6,488 bases of DNA from an uncultured Lachnospiraceae bacterium (GTDB lineage Bacteria > Bacillota > Clostridia > Lachnospirales > Lachnospiraceae), in NCBI GenBank assembly GCA_910588405.1, contig CAJUPT010000112.1:1-6488 (forward strand), read 5' to 3'. The notes beneath the pieces were generated by a model. The model saw nothing but the letters and a program-made list of their open reading frames with translations, searched no databases and was not told where the DNA came from. Shown piece after piece: positions 1 to 4,808 of this stretch. The position numbers were made by a program, and so were the translations under genes. The stretch's first letter is position 1. Every line of letters starts with the position of its first letter.

Positions 1-696
1 GTGGATGAGCCGTTCCGGTTCCACTGCACGCAGTGCGGTGACTGCTGCAGGAACAGGGAGGATATTATCCTGTCGGCATGGGACATATACAGGATGTCAA
101 AAGCGCTGGGGCTCACGGCGGAGGAGGCCGCGGGCCGGTATTGTGAAGCCTATATCGGAAATGATTCGCGCGTCCCGATCATCAGGCTTAGGCCGGAAGG
201 CGCAGGCAGGCGCTGCCCGATGTTAAAGGGCCGCAAATGTGCCATTCACGGGGCAAAACCGACCGTGTGTGCCATGTTCCCCATCGGGAGGTGCTTTTCA
301 TTTGGCAAGGAAGATGGGGAGGTTAAAAAGGACGGCCTGCCGGAAGTGGAATTTATTTTTGTGAACCCGGATTGTGGTGACGGAGCGAGGACACAGACTG
401 TCCGGGAATGGTTCGGCACATTCGGCATTCCCCTGGACGACCCGTTTTTCGGCCAGTGGACCCAGTTAATCGCTCACATAAGTGGCGTTATCCAAACCAT
501 TGAGAAAGACCTGCATGAATGCCTTATGGGGATATTGTGGGATGTGGTGTTTCAATTTATGTACCTGGAGTATGATACCCATAAAGACTTCATGCCGCAG
601 TTTGAGCAAAATGCCGCCGCCATCAGGAATACCCTGGCGGACTTTATGAATAAAGCGGGCCGGGACCAGCCGGGGACAGGGGGCGTACAGGAATGA
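1..696 (+). CDS. YkgJ-family cysteine-cluster (CxxCxxCC) metal-binding protein
   Basis: A 231-residue protein whose N-terminus has the YkgJ-type cluster: Cys9, Cys12, Cys15 and Cys16 (CTQCGDCC), then Cys72 and Cys80 in a CPML-x4-C block, and Cys90 with a following MFP (TVCAMFP) and Cys98. This order (FxCxxCGxCC, then CP.L....C.IH, then RP..C..FP) is the signature of the YkgJ family, thought to chelate zinc or an iron-sulfur cluster. No substrate or pathway is known. Cys48 and Cys125 are extra. The C-terminal third (about 140-215) looks helical and is not recognised. No signal peptide is visible, so it is probably cytosolic. The GTG start is the first base of the window, so the true start may lie upstream and no ribosome site can be checked. 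The stop overlaps the start of the RadC-like gene, suggesting co-translation. Confidence 0.85.
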   Translation: MDEPFRFHCTQCGDCCRNREDIILSAWDIYRMSKALGLTAEEAAGRYCEAYIGNDSRVPIIRLRPEGAGRRCPMLKGRKCAIHGAKPTVCAMFPIGRCFSFGKEDGEVKKDGLPEVEFIFVNPDCGDGARTQTVREWFGTFGIPLDDPFFGQWTQLIAHISGVIQTIEKDLHECLMGILWDVVFQFMYLEYDTHKDFMPQFEQNAAAIRNTLADFMNKAGRDQPGTGGVQE

Positions 697-1154
697 GAGT
701 GACTACATACCGCGCGGAACTAGATGAGAACCAGCACAATATCCTGGTCAGGGAGAGCAGCCGCAATTATCCGGGAGGCAGCGTGAATTCGCCGATCGCG
801 ATAGCGGAGATGATGAATGCCCTGTACGGGCTTAACAGGCAGGCGGAGGAACATATATATATGCTGGCATTTACCACAAAGAGCGGGCTGCTGGGAGTGT
901 TTGAGCTGTCCCATGGGACGGTGAACTCCGCGCTGTGCCAGCCCAGGGAAATCTTTATACGGGCGCTTTTATGCGGAGCCGCAAGCCTGATCCTGGTCCA
1001 CAACCATCCCTCATTGGATGTCAGCCCTTCCAAGGAAGACCGTGCCGTTTCTGAAAGGATCAGGAAGGCCGGCGCGATTGTCGGCGTGGGTGTGACTGAC
1101 CACATTATTGTCGGTAACGGTTACTACAGTTTTAAAGAGCGGGAGCATTGGTAA
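693..1154 (+). CDS. RadC-like JAB/MPN domain protein (stand-alone, short form)
   Basis: A 153-residue protein made almost only of the RadC/JAB (MPN+) domain. The metalloprotease-like JAMM motif is complete: a glutamate in AEEHIYML (Glu52 or Glu53), His103 and His105 in LVHNHPS, Ser113 and Asp116 (SKED). It ends with the usual RadC finish DHIIVGNGYYSFKE. Housekeeping RadC is over 200 residues with an N-terminal helix-hairpin-helix region; that part is missing, as in the short versions often carried on plasmids, phages and integrative elements. The biochemical role of the family is unsettled; a DNA repair role was once proposed and later doubted. Its ATG overlaps the upstream stop as ATGA, and AGGGGG lies about nine bases before it. 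A shared transcript with the Cys-cluster gene is likely. No clear terminator follows. Confidence 0.88.
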   Translation: MRVTTYRAELDENQHNILVRESSRNYPGGSVNSPIAIAEMMNALYGLNRQAEEHIYMLAFTTKSGLLGVFELSHGTVNSALCQPREIFIRALLCGAASLILVHNHPSLDVSPSKEDRAVSERIRKAGAIVGVGVTDHIIVGNGYYSFKEREHW

Positions 1155-1441
1155 GGCGGCAGGCCGTATTTCCGGACAGGAACATGCGGAAAAATTATAC
1201 CGCGAAAAGATTTTAATGATAAAAATTATATCGGCGGATTCCCCTGTTAAAAGGGGGCCTGGTCTGGTATAATGGACACAGGGGAACGGAAACGGGGACG
1301 GTCCGCCCGTTTTCCTGTGCCGGACTGCCCGGTACCAGGCGGGGCGCGCCATATCGAAGGCGTATCTTATGTGGGGCGCGTTTTGCATGGGCATGAGTAC
1401 AGGGCCGGGGCAAAGGATTCCGGCAGAAGGAGGAATTTGAC
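1155..1441 (+). other. Non-coding interval and possible structured leader before the Rpn array
   Basis: No convincing gene lies here: the open frames crossing it have low-complexity, arginine- and proline-rich translations. It holds an extended -10 promoter (1265-1273) and, downstream of it, about 160 bases of GC-rich leader. Within the leader CCTG and CAGG (1314-1317 with 1336-1339) enclose two self-complementary CCGG blocks (1320-1323 with 1329-1332), giving a possible hairpin. Near the RadC stop, TTTCCG (1169-1174) can pair with CGGAAA (1187-1192), but no T-run follows, so it is a poor terminator. In frame with the orphan tail, the codons just before its ATG read QKEEFD, possibly the last remnant of a deleted nuclease domain. 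Confidence 0.5.
1265..1273 (+). promoter_or_regulatory. Extended -10 promoter (TGGTATAAT)
   Basis: TG-G-TATAAT is a perfect extended -10 element for the housekeeping sigma factor. There is no good -35: TGTTAA sits at the right distance (1245-1250) but matches poorly, which extended -10 promoters tolerate. CCCCT (1241-1245) and AGGGG (1252-1256) form a short inverted repeat over the -35 position and could bind a regulator. Transcription would begin near 1280 and run into the Rpn array, leaving a leader of about 160 bases. Confidence 0.5.
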
Positions 1442-1849
1442 ATGCTGGCGCAGAAGAACCCATATATCAGCAGCGCGTACCAGCAGCTGCAGGCTGTCAG
1501 CCGTGACCGGGAAAAACGGCTGGAATATGAGGCCCGTGGAAAGGCGGTGCTTGATTATAACCAGATGATGTTTGAATCAGAACAAAAGGGCTTGGAGCAA
1601 GGCTTGGAGCAGGGCTTGGAGCGGGGTCTCAGGCAGGGTGAGACATACCAGCTGATCCGCATGGTAAAGCGGAAAATGGAAAAAGGAAAAACGGCAGTAC
1701 AGATCGCGTCGGAGCTGGATGAGGAACTGGCGCTGGTGGAGAAGATCCACAACGCAATAAACGCGGGGCATCCGGATGACAGCTGCGAGAAGATTTATGA
1801 TATTCTTTGCGGCCAGGACGTTGGAGATTCAGCAAATGGAAAAGAATGA
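1442..1849 (+). CDS. Orphan Rpn-type C-terminal tail (alpha type), RpnS-like
   Basis: A 135-residue protein resembling only the C-terminal part of Firmicutes Rpn/PD-(D/E)XK putative transposases. Residues 1-45 (MLAQKNPYISSAYQQL..., then RLEYEARGKAVLDYN) are the helical segment that usually follows the nuclease domain. Residues 51-66 are four LEQG-like tetrads. Residues 69-121 (YQLIRMVKRKMEKGK ... ASELDEEL ... CEKIYDIL) form a small helical end domain shared with 2853-3188. No nuclease motif is present. The start is firmly set by AGAAGGAGG at 1425-1433, eight bases before ATG, and an extended -10 lies upstream, so it looks like an expressed gene rather than debris. By analogy with E. coli RpnS, it may bind and block a full-length Rpn nuclease; that is inference. 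The alternative is a truncated remnant. It overlaps the next gene by 14 bases. Confidence 0.7.
   Translation: MLAQKNPYISSAYQQLQAVSRDREKRLEYEARGKAVLDYNQMMFESEQKGLEQGLEQGLERGLRQGETYQLIRMVKRKMEKGKTAVQIASELDEELALVEKIHNAINAGHPDDSCEKIYDILCGQDVGDSANGKE
1589..1636 (+). repeat. 12-base tandem repeat coding for (G-L-E-Q) tetrads
   Basis: Four consecutive 12-base units. The first three are GGCTTGGAGCAA, GGCTTGGAGCAG and GGCTTGGAGCGG, differing only at the last codon; the fourth (GGTCTCAGGCAG) is diverged. They encode GLEQ, GLEQ, GLER and GLRQ. Four-residue repeats that vary in number are known in the dimer helix of E. coli RpnS proteins. Near-identical units are prone to slippage, so copy number here may vary between strains. 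Confidence 0.9.
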
Positions 1850-2822
1850 GGATAATATGGATCAGATAAAAGGAAGCATGGAGACGCTGAGCGCCATGCA
1901 GATCACGGCGGACATGGAAGGCCTGGACGCGCAGAGCAAGTCGGTCTTGCACAGCAGGGAGGTTCTGGCAGTCATCCTTCAGGGAACTGTTTCAGAGTAT
2001 AAAGGATACAGCCGGAAGGAGATCATGGATTTTATTGAGGTGGATTCCATGAGCGAAACAAAGGAAGTGTCTCCCGGACGGACGAATACCCAGGTACGGG
2101 GAGATAACGCGGAGTTTATCCATCTGAATGAAAAGACATCGAACTTTGACCTGGTATTCCGGGCGAAAAATCCCGCGCTTTCCAGCCGGGACGTGCTGGT
2201 AAGCCTGCATGTCGATCTGGAACCGCAGAAGGATTACAGGCCGGGATATCCTATAGAAAAGAGAGGGCTTTACTATCTGGCGAGACGGCTGTCGTCACAA
2301 CTGTCGCTGGCCACGGATGAGACGGATTACGGGAAGCTGGAAAAATGCTACGGCATTTGGCTGTGCCGTGACCGTGTCCCGAAAAAAGAACGGTACAGCA
2401 TATCCGTATATGAGATGGCAAATACAAAAAATATCGGAATAGACAAAACGGAGAAGGCATCTTATGACCTGATGACGATGGTGATAGTCAGGCTGGGGGA
2501 GCCGGAGTATTGTGGAAACGAGGGTGATGAAGGATATGAACTGCTGCGTTTCTTGAATGTACTGATGTATCCCCATAAAGAGGATTTTATGGATGTGATG
2601 AAAAAATATATTGACTTTTCCGATAATGAGGAATTGTGGAAGGAGGTCACAGATATGGGCGGATTAGGACAGAGTATATTGGAAGAAGGGCTGGAGCATG
2701 GAATTGAGCAGGGAAAACTGGAAATGGTGCTGGAGTTGATTCAGGAGAAGATACTGACCGTAAAGGAAGGCGCCAAACGGCTGAACATGGAAGAAAAGGA
2801 GTTGGAGGCTCGTATGAGGTGA
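1836..2822 (+). CDS. Rpn-family PD-(D/E)XK nuclease / putative transposase, copy 1 (full length)
   Basis: A protein of about 328 residues with the Rpn-type PD-(D/E)XK nuclease fold. Numbered from the ATG at 1836, the likely catalytic residues are Asp105 (SNFDLVFRA) and Glu129 with Gln131 (HVDLEPQK, an ExQ motif), followed by the helix YYLARRLSSQLS. Mid-protein segments (YGIWLCRDRVP, SISVYEMA, LLRFLNVLMYP) follow the family layout. The tail has two tetrads (LEHG, IEQG) and a beta end domain (TVKEGAKRLN). Rpn proteins of E. coli are toxic DNA endonucleases that raise RecA-independent recombination and act against phage. ATG 1836 has GGAGA nine bases before it; ATG 1857 (GAGGA before it, closer spacing) is the alternative. 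The open frame extends to 1776, but the added residues are unlike the family. It is probably co-transcribed with the orphan tail that overlaps it. Confidence 0.82.
   Translation: MEKNEDNMDQIKGSMETLSAMQITADMEGLDAQSKSVLHSREVLAVILQGTVSEYKGYSRKEIMDFIEVDSMSETKEVSPGRTNTQVRGDNAEFIHLNEKTSNFDLVFRAKNPALSSRDVLVSLHVDLEPQKDYRPGYPIEKRGLYYLARRLSSQLSLATDETDYGKLEKCYGIWLCRDRVPKKERYSISVYEMANTKNIGIDKTEKASYDLMTMVIVRLGEPEYCGNEGDEGYELLRFLNVLMYPHKEDFMDVMKKYIDFSDNEELWKEVTDMGGLGQSILEEGLEHGIEQGKLEMVLELIQEKILTVKEGAKRLNMEEKELEARMR
2640..2647 (+). promoter_or_regulatory. Perfect internal Shine-Dalgarno site inside Rpn copy 1
   Basis: AAGGAGGT, an eight-base complement of the 16S rRNA 3' end, sits seven bases before an in-frame ATG at 2655. 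It is stronger than the GGAGA serving the full-length start. It is encoded as part of Lys-Glu-Val. A 30-base run covering it (2629-2658) is repeated without change at 3226-3255. Confidence 0.75.
2655..2822 (+). CDS. Predicted intragenic C-terminal protein (RpnS-like, beta type) within Rpn copy 1
   Basis: Translation from the internal ATG would yield a 55-residue protein: MGGLGQSILEEG, two tetrads (LEHG, IEQG), then a helical beta domain (KLEMVLELIQEKILTVKEGAKRLN) to the normal stop. It lacks all nuclease residues. The start is supported by a perfect AAGGAGGT at seven-base spacing, and by a nearly identical free-standing version at 3252-3395 that begins at the same Met. In E. coli Rpn genes the C-terminal domain is made separately from an internal start and inhibits the toxic full-length enzyme. 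The same role here is inferred and unproven. The alternative is that the site is only a by-product of Lys-Glu-Val coding. Confidence 0.55.
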   Translation: MGGLGQSILEEGLEHGIEQGKLEMVLELIQEKILTVKEGAKRLNMEEKELEARMR

Positions 2823-2852
2823 TACACTCTATATCCTATATGGATTTGTCAA

Positions 2853-3188
2853 GTGAAACGTACAATTATGGATATGTCAAATAAAGTATTGGAACATATC
2901 GCGAAAAAATATGACAATGTCCAAGAAGGAGTGAAATCAGTCATGGGTAGAAAAATATTGGAATATGAGGCAAAAACCATAAGGGAACAGGGTGAACTAT
3001 ACCAGCTTATCCGTATGGTGCGCAGGAAGATGGATAAGGGAAAATCACCGGAGCAGATTGCTGAGGAACTGGATGAGGACCTGACATTGGTAACGCGTAT
3101 CTGTGAAGCGGCAAATATGTGCTGTCCGGGAGATGGATGCGAGAGAATTTATACCTTTCTTAGAGGTATAAACAGCTATGGCCTATGA
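2853..3188 (+). CDS. Orphan Rpn-type C-terminal tail (alpha type), second copy
   Basis: An open frame of up to 111 residues, again only the C-terminal part of an Rpn-like protein. Residues 9-44 (MSNKVLEHIAKKYDNVQEG, GRKILEYEAKT) look like the linker helices after a nuclease domain. Residues 47-104 (GELYQLIRMVRRKMDKGK ... AEELDEDL ... CERIYTFL) match the end domain of 1442-1849, but with a single tetrad (REQG) where that gene has four. The start is uncertain: GTG 2853, ATG 2868 and ATG 2874 have no good ribosome site, whereas ATG 2943 has AAGGAG (2926-2931) eleven bases before it and would give 81 residues. It lies 30 bases after the stop of Rpn copy 1, in the same frame, and no nuclease motif precedes it. 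It is either a functional RpnS-like cassette or a 5'-deleted remnant. Confidence 0.6.
   Translation: MKRTIMDMSNKVLEHIAKKYDNVQEGVKSVMGRKILEYEAKTIREQGELYQLIRMVRRKMDKGKSPEQIAEELDEDLTLVTRICEAANMCCPGDGCERIYTFLRGINSYGL
2926..2931 (+). promoter_or_regulatory. Ribosome-binding site favouring ATG 2943 in the second alpha tail
   Basis: AAGGAG followed by TGA resembles the consensus AAGGAGGTGA with one base missing. It stands eleven bases before the in-frame ATG at 2943, a somewhat long but usable spacing. It is the only good Shine-Dalgarno site in this open frame and points to a product of 81 residues starting MGRKILEYEA. Confidence 0.45.
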
Positions 3189-3202
3189 AAGCTGCAGACC
3201 GG

Positions 3203-3395
3203 TATATTAAACTTTTCTGATAATAAGGAATTGTGGAAGGAGGTCACAGATATGGACGGATTAGGACAGAGTATATTGGAGGAAGGAAAATTGGAGATGA
3301 TTTTAGAACTGATTCGAGAAGGGATAATGACCGTAAAGGAAGGGGCCAAACGGCTCGGTATGGATCAGACGGAGCTGAAGGCCCGTATGGAGTAA
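3203..3395 (+). repeat. Partial duplication of the 3' end of Rpn copy 1
   Basis: This segment repeats 2607-2822 at high identity, including an unbroken 30-base match (3226-3255 to 2629-2658) over the internal Shine-Dalgarno and ATG. Near its left edge there is a one-base difference. It lacks exactly 24 bases (2691-2714 of the original), which are the two tetrads LEHG and IEQG. After about 3350 it diverges and is instead nearly identical to the end of the decayed tail at 4560-4607. Confidence 0.8.
3252..3395 (+). CDS. Free-standing mini-gene for an Rpn beta tail (47 aa), RpnS-like
   Basis: A small open frame encoding 47 residues: MDGLGQSILEEG, then KLEMILELIREGIMTVKEG and AKRLGMDQTELKARME. 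It equals the predicted intragenic product of Rpn copy 1 minus two tetrads (55 against 47 residues). AAGGAGGT at 3237-3244 lies seven bases before its ATG, as in copy 1. Codons upstream in the same frame (NFSDNKELWKEVTD) match copy 1 but run back to the TGA at 3186, and no nuclease domain precedes them. It may be an active antitoxin-like cassette or simply the leftover 3' end of a lost nuclease gene. The intact frame and kept ribosome site favour the former slightly. Confidence 0.5.
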   Translation: MDGLGQSILEEGKLEMILELIREGIMTVKEGAKRLGMDQTELKARME

Positions 3396-3454
3396 ACATT
3401 ATAAAATGATATGATAATTTGTGAATAGAAAGGGCAGGTTAGATTATACCAGAT

Positions 3455-4282
3455 ATGATAAATAATAAGCATAAAGACCGGTTATTCAGCTATTTATTTG
3501 GCAGCGAAGAAAACAAAAAATGGACACTCAGCCTGTATAACGCGGTCAATCATTCATCCTATAGTGACCCGGAAGCAATCCGGATCACGACCATGTCAGA
3601 TGTGCTGTATATGGGGATGAAAAATGATATATCATTTATTCTTGAAAACTCTGTAAGCCTTTACGAACAGCAGTCGACATACAATCCCAATATGGCATTA
3701 AGGGGATTTATGTATGCGGCAAGGTTTTACGATAAGTATGTCCATGAGCACAAGCTGAATATTTATGGGACGGAATTGATTACGCTTCCTGTTCCGAGGT
3801 TAGTAGTTTTTTATAACGGAATAGATGAGATTGATGACACGGTGCTGGAACTGAAGGACGCATTCAGGCCGTCTGTGGAGTCAGATATCTCCGCGCGGGT
3901 GCGGATGATCAATATCAATTATGGAAAAAACAAGGAACTATTGGATGCCTGCAGGCCGCTGTCTGAGTACGCATGGCTGATCGACAGAATACGTGAATAC
4001 AAAAAGGACATGAGGATCGAGGACGCGGTAGACAGGGCGCTTAATGAAATGCCACAGGAATATGAAATCAGGCCATTCCTGATGGGAAACAGGGCGGAGG
4101 TGAAACAAATGTGTATTACGGAGTATAATGAGGCTGAGACGATGCAGATGTTTAAAGCAGAGGGACGAAAAGAGGGAAAACTGGAGATAATTATACAGTT
4201 AATTCATAATGGCTTGATTACATTGGAAGCGGGTGCGGAACAACTTCATATGGCCATGACTGACCTTGAGAAATATTTATAA
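3455..4282 (+). CDS. Rpn-family PD-(D/E)XK nuclease / putative transposase, copy 2 (full length)
   Basis: A complete 275-residue Rpn protein of a different subgroup from copy 1. It starts in family style (KHKDRLFSYLFGSEENKKW). Catalytic candidates are Asp58 (MKNDISFIL) and Glu71 with Gln73 (SLYEQQSTYNPNMALRG), the D...ExQ form of PD-(D/E)XK. LPVPRLVVFYNG (111-122) is the following core strand, and IRPFLMGNRAEV (205-216) precedes the tail. The tail has about one tetrad (RKEG) and a beta domain. The expected activity is DNA cleavage; such proteins promote recombination and, in E. coli, phage defence. The start is chosen by homology, because its ribosome site is weak (AGGGCAGG lies some 16 bases before ATG). 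The gap to the mini-gene upstream is 59 bases, so an operon is plausible. Confidence 0.88.
   Translation: MINNKHKDRLFSYLFGSEENKKWTLSLYNAVNHSSYSDPEAIRITTMSDVLYMGMKNDISFILENSVSLYEQQSTYNPNMALRGFMYAARFYDKYVHEHKLNIYGTELITLPVPRLVVFYNGIDEIDDTVLELKDAFRPSVESDISARVRMININYGKNKELLDACRPLSEYAWLIDRIREYKKDMRIEDAVDRALNEMPQEYEIRPFLMGNRAEVKQMCITEYNEAETMQMFKAEGRKEGKLEIIIQLIHNGLITLEAGAEQLHMAMTDLEKYL
4096..4103 (+). promoter_or_regulatory. Perfect internal Shine-Dalgarno site inside Rpn copy 2
   Basis: GGAGGTGA is an eight-base match to the anti-Shine-Dalgarno, with the GGAGG core ending eight bases before an in-frame ATG at 4109. It is far better than the site at the gene's own start, so the internal product should be made in excess of the nuclease. 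It is encoded within Ala-Glu-Val-Lys. Confidence 0.75.
4109..4282 (+). CDS. Predicted intragenic C-terminal protein (RpnS-like) within Rpn copy 2
   Basis: Starting at Met219 of Rpn copy 2, this frame would encode 57 residues: MCITEYNEAETMQMFKAEG, one tetrad (RKEG), then a helical domain (KLEIIIQLIHNGLITLEAGA) to the shared stop. It omits the nuclease core. The perfect GGAGGTGA with eight-base spacing is the main support. The same design is seen in Rpn copy 1, whose product would be similar in length (55 residues). By analogy with E. coli RpnS it should dimerise or bind the full enzyme and hold it inactive; this is inferred. A conserved ITEYNEA motif at the start is common to this subgroup and is also seen in the decayed tail downstream. 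Confidence 0.55.
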   Translation: MCITEYNEAETMQMFKAEGRKEGKLEIIIQLIHNGLITLEAGAEQLHMAMTDLEKYL

Positions 4283-4317
4283 AGTTTCAAATAATTTTTG
4301 TGTATATTTAAGTAAGT

Positions 4318-4610
4318 AAGGCTAAGATACTGAAAATACTGGATAAAATGTCGCAAGGATATGGGCTCAAGCCGTTCTATTGGAAAACAGGGCGGAGGTT
4401 TAGTTTAGCTGACGCTGATATATATGCACAACGGAGTATAATGAGGCCGATGCGATCCAGATGCTTAAAGAAGAGAGCCTAAAGGAGGCCCGTGGACAGG
4501 GAAGGCTGTAGGTTGTGTTGGAACTGATCCGGAAAGGTCTGCTGACTGTGGAAGAAGGAGCCAGACGGCTCGGTATGGATCAGACGGAGCCGGAGGCCCG
4601 TATGGAGTGA
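4318..4610 (+). pseudogene. Decayed Rpn tail (beta type)
   Basis: Remains of the 3' part of an Rpn gene like copy 2. First, in one frame, KILDKMSQGYGLKPF (to about 4374) matches the segment before IRPF in copy 2. A one-base deletion then shifts to the frame reading ENRAEV (4383-4400). Stops follow at 4401, 4410 and 4416, where the internal ribosome site and start should be. The reading then resumes as TEYNEADAIQML (4431-), meets a TAG at 4509, and ends with VVLELIRKGLLTVEEGARRLGM and TGA 4608. Between the GAG codon and TEYNEA there are about 15 more bases than in copy 2. The last 45 or so bases are almost the same as the end of 3252-3395. It is clearly broken; no product is expected. Confidence 0.8.
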
Positions 4611-4664
4611 TACATGCCGGGTAAATCCTACGGAAAATTTTATAAGGCAGAATAATATGTTAAG

Positions 4665-4716
4665 GCCTCCCTGAAAAGGAACCGGTATAACCGGAGTCCT
4701 GGCCAGGGGGGCTTTT
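4665..4716 (+). terminator. Intrinsic terminator at the end of the Rpn array
   Basis: GCCTCCCTG (4665-4673) pairs with CAGGGGGGC (4704-4712) in a nine-base stem with one G-T pair, followed at once by TTTTGTTGTG. The 30-base loop contains its own small hairpin (GGA...CCGG-TATAA-CCGG...TCC). The T-run is on the plus-strand side, so it ends transcription of the Rpn array before the minus-strand gene. Confidence 0.65.
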
Positions 4717-4808
4717 GTTGTGTAAGGGATTTTCGTGATAAGTAAAAGCGCGCGTTAAGGGACAAGCAATATCATGTAAAGGAAAGCTGGCGCCTGGCGT
4801 ACTTTGGA

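Noticed and set aside
1241..1256. CCCCT/AGGGG inverted repeat as a terminator of the radC-like gene
   Set aside because: The stem is only five pairs, and no T-run follows; at best it is an operator over the promoter.
1011..1463. 150-codon open frame on the minus strand
   Set aside because: It overlaps the end of the RadC-like gene and the leader, has a proline- and arginine-rich translation with no family features, and is a shadow of GC-rich DNA.
1272..1568. 98-codon plus-strand open frame over the leader
   Set aside because: The translation is low-complexity, has no ribosome site, and overlaps the well-supported orphan tail in another frame.
1589..1636. CRISPR array
   Set aside because: The 12-base repeats have no spacers and are in-frame coding repeats.
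1836..4282. Insertion sequence or active transposon, suggested by the 'putative transposase' name of the Rpn family
   Set aside because: No terminal inverted repeats, target-site duplications or DDE motif could be found; the family name is historical.
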